Shown here piece after piece: positions 24,472-34,278 of a DNA stretch of 64,000 bases. The notes under the pieces are model-generated. The model was not told the DNA's origin. It made no database searches and worked only from the letters and a program-made list of their open reading frames with translations. The position numbers were made by a program, and so were the translations under genes. Every line of letters begins with the position of its first letter. Within the stretch, counting starts at the first letter, position 1. Source of the stretch: JAADJA01 sp963840975 (GTDB taxonomy: Bacteria; Bacteroidota; Bacteroidia; Bacteroidales; JAADJA01); assembly GCA_963840975.1 (NCBI GenBank), contig CAWJBC010000013.1, positions 1-64,000 of the forward strand, read 5' to 3'.

Positions 24472-25551
24472 CTAAAAAGACCGAACTGCACGAACATAGC
24501 TGTCCAAAATGATGCTCTTATTGGTTGGGTACATCTCGCCCGTCCAGAAATACTGTATCCAGGCTTGGCTAGCATTTTGCTCAGAAGAACTCCAATAGTC
24601 CTTGGTGACAGCAAAACCGCCAAGCACATCTTTACTTAGCCGAAGTTTGTTCAACTCATATCTGCTGGGTAAATACCAATCGGTATAACCACCTAAACTT
24701 AAAGTATCACAGAGCTGTGCAGCATAGCTTCCGGGTCCCTGACTATTTATAATGGCTGTTGTATTTGCCTGCCCTGTGCCCACGGCCTGCCCTGTTGCCC
24801 CTGTTGTTGTATTACTTCCGTTATACCATTGAATACCTGTATTGTTTTGGTCGCTTGAAGCAGCTATTATGCCGTGGGTTACGTTGGCGTCATAGCCTGA
24901 GTCGCCCGGTACTAGAATGTAAGCAACTTTACCTCCCTGGTAGGCATTGCCAACTGCAAGAAAAGCTCCTGTTGTAAAACTTATTTCAGTGCCATAATTT
25001 GTGCAACAGCCGTTAGTTGCATAGGCCCTAACATAATAGGTTGTATTAAGAGTGAGACCTGACAGGTTGCTTGCGAAACTTCCAATTCCGGTTCCAGGTA
25101 AGTCAGCCGCAATAAAATTGGAAGTTGTGGGGTTGGGGCTTGTACTCCAGCATATTCCTCTAAATGTAACGGGGCTTCCTCCATCACTGGAAATGTCTCC
25201 TCCGCTAGTAGCACCTCCAGGCCCAATATTAGAAACGGGAAGAGTGCTGATAATTGGTGGCCCAGAAAGAGGAGCAGTTCCCTGCATATTTACCCAATCG
25301 GTGCCATTGTAATACAGAGGCTGACCATCACTACCGCAATTTGTGCAGTAAATCATTAAACCTTGTGCAGGAGATGTAATGGCATCGCGCTCTGTATTTG
25401 TCATACGTGGAGGTAAAAAACCTTGGGTGGTGCTTTTTAAATCAAGCACGGCACTGGCATTGGGGTCGGTGCCATCAGTGTTGATACTTACCTGAGCAAA
25501 AGTGCCGAGGCTGAATAGTGTAATCAGTAAGGTGAAAATCTGTTTTTTCAT
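24472..25551 (-). CDS. DUF1566 (Lcl C-terminal) surface protein with fibronectin-like domain
   Basis: After the signal peptide (MKKQIFTLLITLFSLGTFAQ) comes the common Bacteroidetes opening VSINTDGTDPNASAVLDLKS...GFLPPRMT. A fibronectin type III-like segment follows (residues about 100-190, GICWSTSPNPTTSN, LNTTYYVRAYATN). The C-terminal DUF1566 domain has GGYTDWYLPSRYELNKL, DYWSSSEQNASQAW and ends VRAVRSF. Such proteins are secreted or surface-bound; the Lcl domain is adhesive in other bacteria, so an adhesion role is possible but unproven. It has no visible sorting domain. It is 128 bases upstream of the T9SS protein gene, in the same direction. Confidence 0.8.
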   Translation of the reverse strand: MKKQIFTLLITLFSLGTFAQVSINTDGTDPNASAVLDLKSTTQGFLPPRMTNTERDAITSPAQGLMIYCTNCGSDGQPLYYNGTDWVNMQGTAPLSGPPIISTLPVSNIGPGGATSGGDISSDGGSPVTFRGICWSTSPNPTTSNFIAADLPGTGIGSFASNLSGLTLNTTYYVRAYATNGCCTNYGTEISFTTGAFLAVGNAYQGGKVAYILVPGDSGYDANVTHGIIAASSDQNNTGIQWYNGSNTTTGATGQAVGTGQANTTAIINSQGPGSYAAQLCDTLSLGGYTDWYLPSRYELNKLRLSKDVLGGFAVTKDYWSSSEQNASQAWIQYFWTGEMYPTNKSIILDSYVRAVRSF

Positions 25552-26048
25552 TTTAATTTAATTTAGTTTAGTATTATTATTTAGGGTGATTAGGTATGAA
25601 AAGGAAAGCGAAAGAATGAAGGGTCAAAAAAATCAGGACTAAGGACAACAGGTAATTTTTTAACATCTATTAGTAAATTTTAAATTAACGATTTACCATC
25701 TATTGACGTCCGTTGGTGAAACTAGTAACCATTAATTAAACCCTGAAATCCAGAAATAGATGAAACGGTAAAGTTTCTTATAAGCGTAACCCCAGATCAA
25801 TGAAATTGTTTTCGGGAAATGGCAGATGTCGTCTATTTCGGCCTTTATTAACATATATTTAACAAATCAGATATGTTTGGGTTGATTAGGGGGAGGAAAT
25901 ACTTAATACTCGCAAAGCTCTTAGCGGGTTAAAGAAACTTCATTGCGATCAATGTTAAAGGGTTGACAACCTTCGATAGGTTGACAACCCTTTTATATTT
26001 CTTTTGTCTAAAGTCTAAAATCTAATATCTTAAATCTGCTATCTTAAA
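25552..26048. other. Gene-free stretch upstream of DUF1566 gene and downstream of nrfA
   Basis: No coding frame is credible. The left two thirds are AT-rich and should contain the promoter of the DUF1566 gene, though no good TAnnTTTG match was found. The right end holds the nrfA terminator (separate entry) and a low-complexity run of AATCTAA/TCTTAAATC units (about 26008-26048), the same kind of run that is found inside the TPP riboswitch. Confidence 0.45.
25957..25994 (-). terminator. Probable terminator of the nar-nrf operon
   Basis: A 14-bp near-perfect inverted repeat (AAGGGTTGACAACC and GGTTGACAACCCTT, one mismatch, 7-base loop) lies about 55 bases after the nrfA stop. On the minus strand it is followed by a short TTT run only, so termination may be moderate. 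Confidence 0.6.
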
Positions 26049-27548
26049 TCAATTGTATGTAACTCCCCAACCCTCTTCGCGTTTCTTCGCTTCTTCATTC
26101 CATTTGGGTACAAGGTTTTGTTTGAAAGTCTCTTTTTCTTCTATTAACTTATCCATAGGCAATCCGATAAACTCCTGCGCTTTCGCTTTGGTGGCGATAT
26201 CAGGATAAGGTACTTCATCATTAAATCCCAATTCTGATAAAAGGCGGGCTAATTTTATCCTTCCTTCCTGAGCAATGGCTATTCCGGTTCCTATCACCCT
26301 GCCAATTTCAACCGGTGAATGGAAAGAACCGCCATGGCTGGCGGCAGCATAATCCCAGCGCCATTGTGCATGGCGAATATCCTGCAGAATGTCTTTCATT
26401 TTATCTTCCGTAGCACCCAAATCCCATGCTTTTTTAGCCTCAACATGCGCCCTGACAATCAATTCCTCCAACTTATCCCTGTTTTCGATGATCCTGTCCT
26501 GACGTTCAAATACATCCTTTAATAACTGGGCTGTTTCCTGGCGGTGACATACCTGGCACGAATTGGCAACATTGTTCAAAGGGCTTTGAATATGATGATC
26601 GGTAAATTTTTGTCCGCCTTCCGAAATATAGGGCATGTGGCAATCGGCGCATGAAACTCCCCTTTCGGCATGAACGCCTGTCATGTAAACCTCGTATCCG
26701 GGATGCTGCGCTTTCAGCATGGGCGCTTTGCTCAATGCGTGTGTCCAATCGGAAAAATCAATGTTGTCGTAGTATTTCTCCATCGCTTCGGCTGAAAAAC
26801 CGTTGTCCCACGGGAAGGTAAGATATGCAGCGCCTTCAACTGTGTTTTTGTTGAAATAATATTCCACATGGCATTGTGCACAAACCAATGAGCGCATTTC
26901 CTGATGAGAGGCTTTGGTAATGTCTTTTCCCATTCGTTCAAAAGCCTCAACCAATGCCGGGCGCGAGATTTGCAAATTCATTGAATTCGGTTCATGGCAA
27001 TCGGCACAACCAATGGGATTAACGATTTCTGCGCCCAGCCGCGACCATTTTCCTTTGTAAAATTCAGCAATTCCTTGCTCGTTCATCATTCTGGGTACGT
27101 CGGGTGATTTGCAAGCCCAGCAGGTTGTCGGCATAGGTCCGTCATCGGGACCCGTTGGTCCACCGGTTCGTAAAGTATTCACCACATCATCAATGGCATA
27201 GGTATGTCCCCTGCCCTGGTTATAGTCCTTCGAAAATCCATAGCCAGCCCACAATACCACCAGCCTTGGGTCAACTTCCAGCATATCAATCATGGCGTTG
27301 CCATTGTACTTGCTTCTGAAATCACTTTCCGAATTTTTCATGTACGACTGGTACTCTTTTGGGAAATTTTTGCCCCACACATCATTCCGGGGTTCCCAAT
27401 CCCTGATATTAACCTGTGGCTTATAAACATAAGCTGTTTCGCTGCGGCGTTCCATAATGGATGACGCCAATAAACCTAAAACAAATACAACCACTACGGT
27501 AGCTATGAACAATAGCCAGTTTCTTGTTTTGTTACTTTTCTTTTCCAT
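26049..27548 (-). CDS. nrfA: Ammonia-forming cytochrome c nitrite reductase
   Basis: NrfA reduces nitrite to ammonium with six electrons in the periplasm. The 499-residue length is normal. The diagnostic active-site haem motif CWACK (lysine ligand) occurs in TTCWACKSPDVPRM, and four CXXCH motifs follow: CADCHEPNSM, CAQCHVEYYF, CADCHMPYIS and CQVCHRQE. An N-terminal membrane helix (NWLLFIATVVVVFVLGLLA) replaces a cleaved signal, as in NrfHA-type complexes. It lies 19 bases after nrfH, at the end of the nitrate-respiration operon, where it consumes the nitrite made by NarGHI (DNRA). Confidence 0.96.
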   Translation of the reverse strand: MEKKSNKTRNWLLFIATVVVVFVLGLLASSIMERRSETAYVYKPQVNIRDWEPRNDVWGKNFPKEYQSYMKNSESDFRSKYNGNAMIDMLEVDPRLVVLWAGYGFSKDYNQGRGHTYAIDDVVNTLRTGGPTGPDDGPMPTTCWACKSPDVPRMMNEQGIAEFYKGKWSRLGAEIVNPIGCADCHEPNSMNLQISRPALVEAFERMGKDITKASHQEMRSLVCAQCHVEYYFNKNTVEGAAYLTFPWDNGFSAEAMEKYYDNIDFSDWTHALSKAPMLKAQHPGYEVYMTGVHAERGVSCADCHMPYISEGGQKFTDHHIQSPLNNVANSCQVCHRQETAQLLKDVFERQDRIIENRDKLEELIVRAHVEAKKAWDLGATEDKMKDILQDIRHAQWRWDYAAASHGGSFHSPVEIGRVIGTGIAIAQEGRIKLARLLSELGFNDEVPYPDIATKAKAQEFIGLPMDKLIEEKETFKQNLVPKWNEEAKKREEGWGVTYN

Positions 27549-27567
27549 CGAAATAATTTTTATCTGT

Positions 27568-28150
27568 TTAATCTTTCATTAGTTTATTTAACCAATCCGG
27601 AACCGGACTTCTTAATCTGGGTATTTGCGCATGTGGAACGGCAGCCAGGCTGTTAACCCTCCCGTGCGGTGTTTCGCGATGACACTCAACACACGAACGT
27701 TCCATCCTGAAATGTCTGGAATCATCAAATCGTGCAATAGAAATATTATCGGTCACCAGTTTTTCATGACAGCGGATACAATTTTGCTGGACTACGTGCT
27801 TACCTTCCTCTTTGATAAAAATAACCTGAGGCTCGCTGCGCATGGTAAAAACAGAAGCATGTCGAAGACCGTCTTTTGCTTTGAAAAAATATTTATTCAA
27901 TCACATTGTTGTGCGGTACATGGCAATCGGTACAGGTGGCTACTTCCCGGTGCGAACTGTGATTCCAGGTAGCATATTGCGGGTTCATGACATGGCAATT
28001 GATACAGGTTTCCGGCGCATCCGACAAATATGAGGCTGCATTTGATATCCTCAAAATATAAAAACCAAGCCCTGTAATAGCCCCCAATAATATAATTACC
28101 GGAATTTGCCAGTTTGCAGGTGGAATTAACTTTCGGAAAAAACTACTCAT
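27568..28150 (-). pseudogene. nrfH: nrfH, tetrahaem quinol dehydrogenase of NrfHA, frameshifted
   Basis: NrfH anchors NrfA and feeds it quinol electrons. The first part (28150-27893) has the membrane helix WQIPVIILLGAITGLGFYIL and haem motifs CINCHVMNPQYATWNHSSH and CTDCH; it stops after HNNVIE. The rest, KYFFKAKDGLRHASVFTMR with CIRCH and CVECH, continues in the next frame from about 27900. Removing one base (the A at 27895, T on the coding strand) gives a continuous 193-residue NrfH with four haems. No start codon of good quality opens the second part. Either a sequence error or a recent mutation is possible; given the intact nrfA, I favour error. Confidence 0.88.
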
Positions 28151-28153
28151 CGT

Positions 28154-29497
28154 TTAATCATTTTTTGATTTAAAAAAAGTCGGTTTGATGTCTATCATCA
28201 CCCATGCCCAATTGTTGAGCGCTTTTGGATTGGGCTGTGATTTAATAACTTCCATACTTTCTGTAGCCATCATTTGCGAGTATCCGGCTGATAAAGTTAC
28301 GCTTTTTGCAATTTCATAGGCAAACACCATATCTATTTCAGTCCCTAACAAATTTGTAAAATCCTTCATTACGCCATTTTCATCCATACCATAAACCTTT
28401 GCAGCGCTCGAAAAAACATGAGGGATAAGCTCTGCTGAGAATTTATCCTTTTTAAATTTAAAGGGTATAAAAATATCAATTAATCCAACCGAATTCATGT
28501 GGTTCCCAACATAAAAATAATCCATAAATCCATTGAATTTGTGATTGGTTCCGTACAACGGCTTAAAAGCCTTGTCTTTATCCGATGGGTCTTTCATACT
28601 GTTGCCGGATAAAAATTCAAAACCTCCACCAAGTGTGAATAAATTGCCCAGTGCAAAATTGACATCAGCGGCATAGTACAATGCAGAAGCCTTTTTCGTT
28701 GACTCCATAACGCCATCATTGGTGGTATCAACAGCCAAATTGCCCATTTGATAATAGAATGCTGCATTGGCTTTCACTTTTTCATTCGCATAACTCAATC
28801 GGGTACCCAGGGTTTGTCCATAAGCAATTTTCTCTTTTACCTTCCCGGAACTGGTTGTATCGCTAAAACTCCGGTAGGATACACCATTATTCAATACCAG
28901 CAGGCTAAGTGCAAAATCATTAAATTTTCGGTTCCAGTGGGCGAATTGCAGCGCCTTATAGTTATTGATTGTATAATATTCTTTATAATTCGACTCTTTC
29001 TGGGTATTATAAGCTACGCCGAGGTCAATCTGACATTCCTCTTTCGGTTTTATCATGATGATGGCGGCATCATGGCGTCGGGCTTGCTGCGCCCAGTCAA
29101 CGCTGCCAAAAATCCTGTGGTCATCATACACAATCTGCTGGCGACCCGCTTTCAATGATACTTTTTTCCCAAAATAAACCTGACCCCAGGCTTCGTGCAG
29201 CATGGTACCATTTACTGAGGAGGAACTCAAAGTTCCTGTTTCACCCCAAACACCGACGTTCTGAACACTGAAACCGACTTTGAAAATGTCGTTTGAAAAA
29301 TTGAAATTCAGGCGTGTACGTTGTGAAATGAAATTTGCAGGTTGTTCACCTTCAGGCATCAATGTCGAGTATCCGTTCCTCATTTCGTACCGGGGTCTGA
29401 ATTGGCCGGAAACTTCCACATTGTTTTGGGCATAAGTAACTGATGTGAAAAAGATTATAACAGTTGCTGTAAAGATAAATTTTGTAAATTTTCTCAT
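28154..29497 (-). CDS. Alginate-export-family outer-membrane porin
   Basis: The 447-residue protein has a signal peptide (MRKFTKFIFTATVIIFFTSVTYAQ) and 16-18 amphipathic strands. The block VEVSGQFRPRYEMRNGY, RTRLNFNFSND, KVSLKAGRQQIVYDDHRIFG and DWAQQARRHDA is typical of the alginate_exp family of barrels. It sits between the narK genes and nrfH in the same operon, 3 bases before nrfH. An inferred job is to let nitrate or nitrite pass the outer membrane; a specificity for alginate is not implied by the family name. Confidence 0.83.
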   Translation of the reverse strand: MRKFTKFIFTATVIIFFTSVTYAQNNVEVSGQFRPRYEMRNGYSTLMPEGEQPANFISQRTRLNFNFSNDIFKVGFSVQNVGVWGETGTLSSSSVNGTMLHEAWGQVYFGKKVSLKAGRQQIVYDDHRIFGSVDWAQQARRHDAAIIMIKPKEECQIDLGVAYNTQKESNYKEYYTINNYKALQFAHWNRKFNDFALSLLVLNNGVSYRSFSDTTSSGKVKEKIAYGQTLGTRLSYANEKVKANAAFYYQMGNLAVDTTNDGVMESTKKASALYYAADVNFALGNLFTLGGGFEFLSGNSMKDPSDKDKAFKPLYGTNHKFNGFMDYFYVGNHMNSVGLIDIFIPFKFKKDKFSAELIPHVFSSAAKVYGMDENGVMKDFTNLLGTEIDMVFAYEIAKSVTLSAGYSQMMATESMEVIKSQPNPKALNNWAWVMIDIKPTFFKSKND

Positions 29498-29530
29498 TTT
29501 CCATTTATTTTAATTCATAACTATTTTCAA

Positions 29531-29556
29531 ATAATTGAATAAAATTCTTCAATTAT
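29531..29556. promoter_or_regulatory. Inverted repeat upstream of the porin gene
   Basis: A perfect dyad ATAATTGAA-N8-TTCAATTAT lies 34 bases before the porin start and 68 bases after the narK end. It could be an operator for an internal promoter of the porin-nrfHA part, or a weak terminator or processing stem. There is no T run. Confidence 0.4.
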
Positions 29557-29623
29557 AAACCACAATTTAATACACGACAGCGGGATCATCAATTTATAAT
29601 TAAAGCTATCAGGGTCGCTTTAA

Positions 29624-31229
29624 TTACGGGTTTTTCACCTCAGCTTTTGGACCCTGGTAAAACCACCAGTTAAGCCCCAGGCAAATAAGATAATAAACCG
29701 CAAAACCATAAAGTGCATACTCCGGAGTGCCGTTTTGAATTTGCTGTCCGAATACCTTTGGAATGATAAAAGCGCCATAAGCGGCAATAGCGGCAGTCCA
29801 ACCAAGTACAGGTCCCGCTTGTTCCTTACTGAAAATGTAAGGGATGCTTCTAAAAGTAGATCCATTGCCAATTCCCGTAGTCAAAAACAGTATCATAAAA
29901 CAGCCGAAAAAGGGCCACCAGTAGGTTTCAGGAGTTGCACTATTTCTTGCCTGTATCACAAAATAGGCTACAGCAAGGGTAGCCAAAATTTGAGCAATGG
30001 TGCTCATGGCTGTTACCTTTGCACCGCTGTTGATTTTATCGGAGAACCAACCACCGACCGGACGAATCAGCGCACCAATAACAGGACCTAAGAATACCCA
30101 CATCAAAAAATTCGGTGCATTCGGATTGACAAATCCGGGGTTATTTGACATCTGTGTAAACAAAAATATCCTGGCTTAACTTTGGAAAGGCAGCGGAAAA
30201 TCCGATAAACGAACCAAAGGTCATGGTGTATATGATCGTCATTACCCAGGTTTGTTTGTTATTGAAAATGGCGAACTGCTTATTCAGGTTTGCCTTCATT
30301 TCTCCGGGTGTGGCAAATTTCATTAACATCACAGTTAACAGTATGACCACAGGTAAAACGATCCACATATTAACTTTTAAAATGATCAAAAGGTAGGAAC
30401 CGATACCGGCAGCAACCAGCCCCAGAGCCACCAAATATAAAGTTTTGGATACTCCCTGAAGGGTGGAGGGCAATTTGGGCGTACCGGTAATTACATTGTT
30501 CATCCCGAAAAATGCAGCGATAGTTGCGAGACTTAAAAGCGGAACCCAAACCCATCCGGCATTCTGAAGACCCGACAACGCTTCGCCATGAACTTTGATA
30601 CCATCAGCACCGATGGCACCGAACAGAAAAAACCCGATCACCCAGGGAATGGTTTTTTGCATCACGCCAACCCCCAGGTTACCAATGCCGGCATTTAATC
30701 CAAGGGATGTCCCCTGCATGCGTTTCGGGAAAAAGAAACTGATGTTACTCATAGAAGATGAGAAATTCCCACCTCCAAAACCTGATAAGGCAGCAAAAAC
30801 AGCAAATGTCAAATAAGGAGTGTTGACATCCTGCAAAGCAAAACCAACTCCAATAACAGGAATTAATAACAAAAGAGTAGTGATAAAAATTACATTCCGT
30901 CCGCCTCCTAACGAAATAAGGAAGGAATTGGGTATCCTAAGAGTAGCTCCAGCCAGACCGGCAATTGCAGGAAGCGTATAATACAAGCTGTTGATTTCAT
31001 TTAATTTGTTTGCTATTTCATCTGCACTCATCTCTGAGGAGATCATTCCAAAATTGAACCCGAATTCCTTCAATTTCGTGGCTATGATGCTCCACATGAT
31101 CCAGACAGCAAAAGCCAATAGCAATGCAGGCACAGAAATCCACAGGTTTTTTGTTGCTGTTTTTTTGCCGGTTGATTTCCAGAAGTTATCCTCTTCGACA
31201 TTCCAGACCGACAGGTTTACTTTTGACAT
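29624..31229 (-). pseudogene. narK: Second NarK-type nitrate/nitrite transporter, frameshifted
   Basis: The N-terminal two thirds (31229-30141) contain the NarK pattern: FWKSTGKKTATKNLWISVPALLLAF, LSGFGGGNFSSSMSNISFFFP and LGLNAGIGNLGVGVMQ (nitrate signature). It stops after SQDIFVYTDVK. The last third (FTQMSNNPGFVNPNAPNFL, ALIRPVGGWFSDKINSGAKV, TTGIGNGSTFRSIPYIF) continues in the next frame. Removing one T from the T5 run (A5 on the plus strand, 30162-30166) joins them into about 534 residues with 12 membrane helices. NarK2-type carriers usually exchange nitrite for nitrate. The homopolymer site points to a sequence error. Confidence 0.87.
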
Positions 31230-31303
31230 GATTATAGATTTAAGTAATTTATTTGGGTTACATCTTTACCATTCTGACATTCATGATATTAATAGGATCA
31301 ATC

Positions 31304-32851
31304 CTATTCATCAGCAAAAGAGCCTTTTGGTTCGCGAAGCATTATCCAGCAAAACACAAAACTTATCAATGCCCCGCCCGAAAGGATGTAAAAGAATGTT
31401 TTATCGTCAACCAATGAATAAAGGACAAGATAAATTACAGCTCCAACATTTCCATAAGCTCCGGCCATGCCTGCAATCTGCCCGGTTTGTTCCTTTTTGA
31501 TCATCGGGATAATAGCAAAGGTTGCCCCTTCGGCACCTTGAACAAACATAGAAGTTGCAATGGTAATAGCAACAGCAACAACAAGCCACCACATACCATC
31601 AAAAAGCGGATCCAAAAGTCTGACGCCATCTTCACCCATAGGTCCGTATTTGGCGATGATTGCCATAAAGAAAAATCCTACTGCGATACCCAGCATATAG
31701 ATCAGCATGGTCCTTTTCCGGTTATTCATTTTGTCAGATAACAATCCTCCAAGTGGTCTGGCAAAAAGGTTTACAAATGCAAATGAGGCTGCAATAATTC
31801 CGGCAAGGGTTGCCGTCATGATGAAATCGCCATTGCTATTGGTCACGTTTCGGAAAACATTTTCAAAAAACATAGGAAGCATAGATACAACAGCTAATTC
31901 GGCGCCGAAATTTGCAAAATAAGTGCTGTTCAAAGCGGCAACATTTCCCCAGCGGTATTTGTCTTTTTCAGCTACTCCTTCTTTGAGAATGGGTAAATTA
32001 ACCTGCAATACTTTTATCACATGAACAATATAAATCAAAGCAAGAACCGCATAAATGCTATACAAAACATTGGTCGGCAATATTTGAACACCACCTACAT
32101 TCACATTTCCAATTTTCCAGGCAAGTACGCCCATAGCCCCAACCAGCGGGAACGACCAGGCAAGGTATTGAATCAGATCGCGGTATGAACTGACTGTCAT
32201 GGGTTGGGTTTTCTTTGCCTTTTTAAAGTGAAATGCTTTGGTAGCTCCTTCCTTCGGGACATCTTTTACAAGAAAATAATAGGCAACACCATAAGCAAAC
32301 GAAACACCGGCATTGATGGCGAGAGCATATCTCCAGCCGTTTTCACCTCCAAAAAAATGGAGAGCGATCCAGGGCAGAGTCATTGCAGCCCAGGCTGAAC
32401 CAAAATTGCCCCACCCTGCATAAAAGCCTTCCGCACGTCCTACCATTTTTGGTGGAAACCATTGGGCTACCATCCTGATTCCAACAACAAAACCTGCTCC
32501 GATTGAACCTAATATCAACCTCGAAATGAGCAGTTGAATAAATGAATTTCCAAAGGCAAATAAAAATGCAGGAACTGCCATTATTATCATCAGTAAACTG
32601 AATACTACACGTGGTCCGTAACGGTCAATCAATGCACCGACAACTATTCGGGCTGGGATGGTTAGCGCTACATTGCAAATTGCCAAAACCTTTATGTGTT
32701 CTTTGGTGAGCCACTTTATGTTTTCCAACATTGTGGATGCAAGGGGAGCCATATTGAACCAGACATAAAACGTTACAAAAAATGCAATCCATGTATAATG
32801 GAGTGTTCTGATTCTTTCCTGTTTAAAATCAATTAATTCGGGTAATGCCAT
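31304..32851 (-). CDS. narK: NarK-type nitrate/nitrite transporter (MFS)
   Basis: The 515-residue membrane protein has 12 hydrophobic segments. MFS motif A appears as IVVGALIDRYGPR and RPLGGLLSDKMNNRKR, and the nitrate-porter motifs as GNFGSAWAAMTLPW and GAEGATFAIIPMIKK with AGAYGNVGAVIY. It lacks the second NarK's N-terminal extension, so the two transporters are distinct types rather than a recent duplication. One may be a nitrate/proton symporter and the other a nitrate/nitrite exchanger, as in NarK1/NarK2 and Thermus NarK/NarT. It is 53 bases after narI. Confidence 0.92.
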   Translation of the reverse strand: MALPELIDFKQERIRTLHYTWIAFFVTFYVWFNMAPLASTMLENIKWLTKEHIKVLAICNVALTIPARIVVGALIDRYGPRVVFSLLMIIMAVPAFLFAFGNSFIQLLISRLILGSIGAGFVVGIRMVAQWFPPKMVGRAEGFYAGWGNFGSAWAAMTLPWIALHFFGGENGWRYALAINAGVSFAYGVAYYFLVKDVPKEGATKAFHFKKAKKTQPMTVSSYRDLIQYLAWSFPLVGAMGVLAWKIGNVNVGGVQILPTNVLYSIYAVLALIYIVHVIKVLQVNLPILKEGVAEKDKYRWGNVAALNSTYFANFGAELAVVSMLPMFFENVFRNVTNSNGDFIMTATLAGIIAASFAFVNLFARPLGGLLSDKMNNRKRTMLIYMLGIAVGFFFMAIIAKYGPMGEDGVRLLDPLFDGMWWLVVAVAITIATSMFVQGAEGATFAIIPMIKKEQTGQIAGMAGAYGNVGAVIYLVLYSLVDDKTFFYILSGGALISFVFCWIMLREPKGSFADE

Positions 32852-32904
32852 GTAATGAAAATATTATTGATGATTACTTGTTTTTGTTTCTTGTGTATTG
32901 TGTT

Positions 32905-33627
32905 TTAATTATTCTTTGATCTGACTCCATTGACCAATTTACCTGAGGTTCTGATTTTTTTCCGGTCCCAGTTCCAGATGACGTACTGGTAGCTTCGCCA
33001 TAAATATGCAAAGGGATAAACCAAAAAGTGCATGAACCTGGTGGATGGAATGATGCCGATAAGCGTGAAAGCTGAAACAATATGAATTTTTACAGCCAGC
33101 GGCATTGCAGAAACAGCGGTAATATCAGGGCTGAACAAAAATAATGACTTAAGGTATGGTGTTATTGATCCTGCAAACCAGGATGATCCCCATCTGAAGA
33201 AAAAAGCCACCCATATCCCTGAAATGATTTGAACAGCGAGAATAATAAAGACCACAATATCCATTTTGTTGGTGACTACCCATAATCTTTTATGTTTTAA
33301 CCGACGGGCAATCAGAACAATCAAACCAAATAAAGCTGTAAGCCCAAATCCCAGTGCGGCAACTTCAAGAATAACCAGGCGTAGAGGTACGCTGTCCCAC
33401 AATAGAACACTCCGGGGAAATAAGAACGCTATCAAATGACCAAAAAACAAAAACAAAAGTCCCCAGTGAAAAGGCCGACTGCCATAGAACAACTCCCTGG
33501 TTTCCAAAAATTGAGAGGACAGGGAAGATACTTTATAGCCAAAATTCAAATACCTGAATATTGTACCCGTGAGCACCACAAATAAGGCTGCATAAGGTAA
33601 ACCGATAAAGAAAAAGTAATTGCTCAT
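32905..33627 (-). CDS. narI: Respiratory nitrate reductase gamma subunit
   Basis: NarI is the membrane dihaem b subunit that oxidises quinol and passes electrons to NarH. The 240 residues form five helices. The proximal and distal haem ligands are visible as the histidine pair in RPFHWGLLFLFFGHLIAF and the pair in KIHIVSAFTLIGIIPSTRFMH, as in the family. The stop is followed by the narK genes, and the start lies 2 bases after narJ. Confidence 0.95.
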   Translation of the reverse strand: MSNYFFFIGLPYAALFVVLTGTIFRYLNFGYKVSSLSSQFLETRELFYGSRPFHWGLLFLFFGHLIAFLFPRSVLLWDSVPLRLVILEVAALGFGLTALFGLIVLIARRLKHKRLWVVTNKMDIVVFIILAVQIISGIWVAFFFRWGSSWFAGSITPYLKSLFLFSPDITAVSAMPLAVKIHIVSAFTLIGIIPSTRFMHFLVYPFAYLWRSYQYVIWNWDRKKIRTSGKLVNGVRSKNN

Positions 33628-33629
33628 AA

Positions 33630-34271
33630 TTAAAATGATTTGCGTTTATTACAATGTGTGTCACAAATTGCCGACTTCGGGGAAGGTAACAAAAAATCTT
33701 TGTTACCGCTGAATGCCTGCTCAGGAATGGCAAATTCAGATAACTGATCGCCATCAAAATCCCTTTGAAGAAAAACCAGTAATACTTCCAGCATTTCTTT
33801 ATAGTAATTGTTTATGTTCCTGAACTTGGTTAACATAAAACGGACTGCTGGTATGGTAATAATAAAACCCAATTCTTCTGCAAAATTCCGGTCGGCTGTA
33901 TTTGCGAAAAGCATCAAAACATTGGGAAGATGATCAGCCAGTTCAGTTCCGCAATCAACGCCTGCCGCCACATGCTCGCTTTGCAGGTTAACTAGCAATT
34001 GCGCCCGTTTGTAATCCTCTCCGAACATAACATATCCAATATCCAGATAGCAAACTGCCTGAACATCAAAAGTTTTTAAATAATACTCCTGTTGTTGCAG
34101 CATGGTCATGCTATTGAAAGTTTCCAAAGCCAGATTTATTTTGTTGGCAAATTCCGGAAACTGATCAGCAACCAATGACCGGAATTCCTGCATCCGGCTA
34201 CCCAGCTTTGCATCCGGATATCTGAAGATTTCTGCCAGAATTTTATAATGATCTAATTTTGTCATATTCAT
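33630..34271 (-). CDS. narJ: Nitrate reductase assembly chaperone (delta subunit)
   Basis: NarJ inserts the molybdenum cofactor and assembles NarG in the cytoplasm without being part of the final enzyme. The helical domain YKILAEIFRYPDAKLGSRMQEF, then the QEYYLKTFDVQAVCYLDIGYVMFGEDYKRA block and DHLPNVLMLFA match the family. I set the start at 34271 (MNMTKLDHYKIL), 7 bases after the narH stop; the longer frame to 34370 would overlap narH by about 90 bases and has no family character. It ends with a DTHCNKRKSF tail. Confidence 0.92.
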   Translation of the reverse strand: MNMTKLDHYKILAEIFRYPDAKLGSRMQEFRSLVADQFPEFANKINLALETFNSMTMLQQQEYYLKTFDVQAVCYLDIGYVMFGEDYKRAQLLVNLQSEHVAAGVDCGTELADHLPNVLMLFANTADRNFAEELGFIITIPAVRFMLTKFRNINNYYKEMLEVLLVFLQRDFDGDQLSEFAIPEQAFSGNKDFLLPSPKSAICDTHCNKRKSF

Positions 34272-34278
34272 TTTGATG

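Noticed and set aside
24366..24629. Minus-strand frame overlapping the end of the DUF1566 gene, as a possible frameshifted extension
   Set aside because: The DUF1566 frame ends naturally with VRAVRSF, the usual end of that domain; the other frame has no domain.
26008..26048. Short tandem AATCTAA/TCTTAAATC run as a CRISPR or regulatory array
   Set aside because: The units vary in length and sequence and have no spacers; this is low-complexity sequence also found in other gaps.
27893..27905. Programmed +1 frameshift in nrfH
   Set aside because: There is no slippery codon pair or stimulatory structure that I can recognise, and similar indels occur in three other genes, so an error or mutation is simpler.
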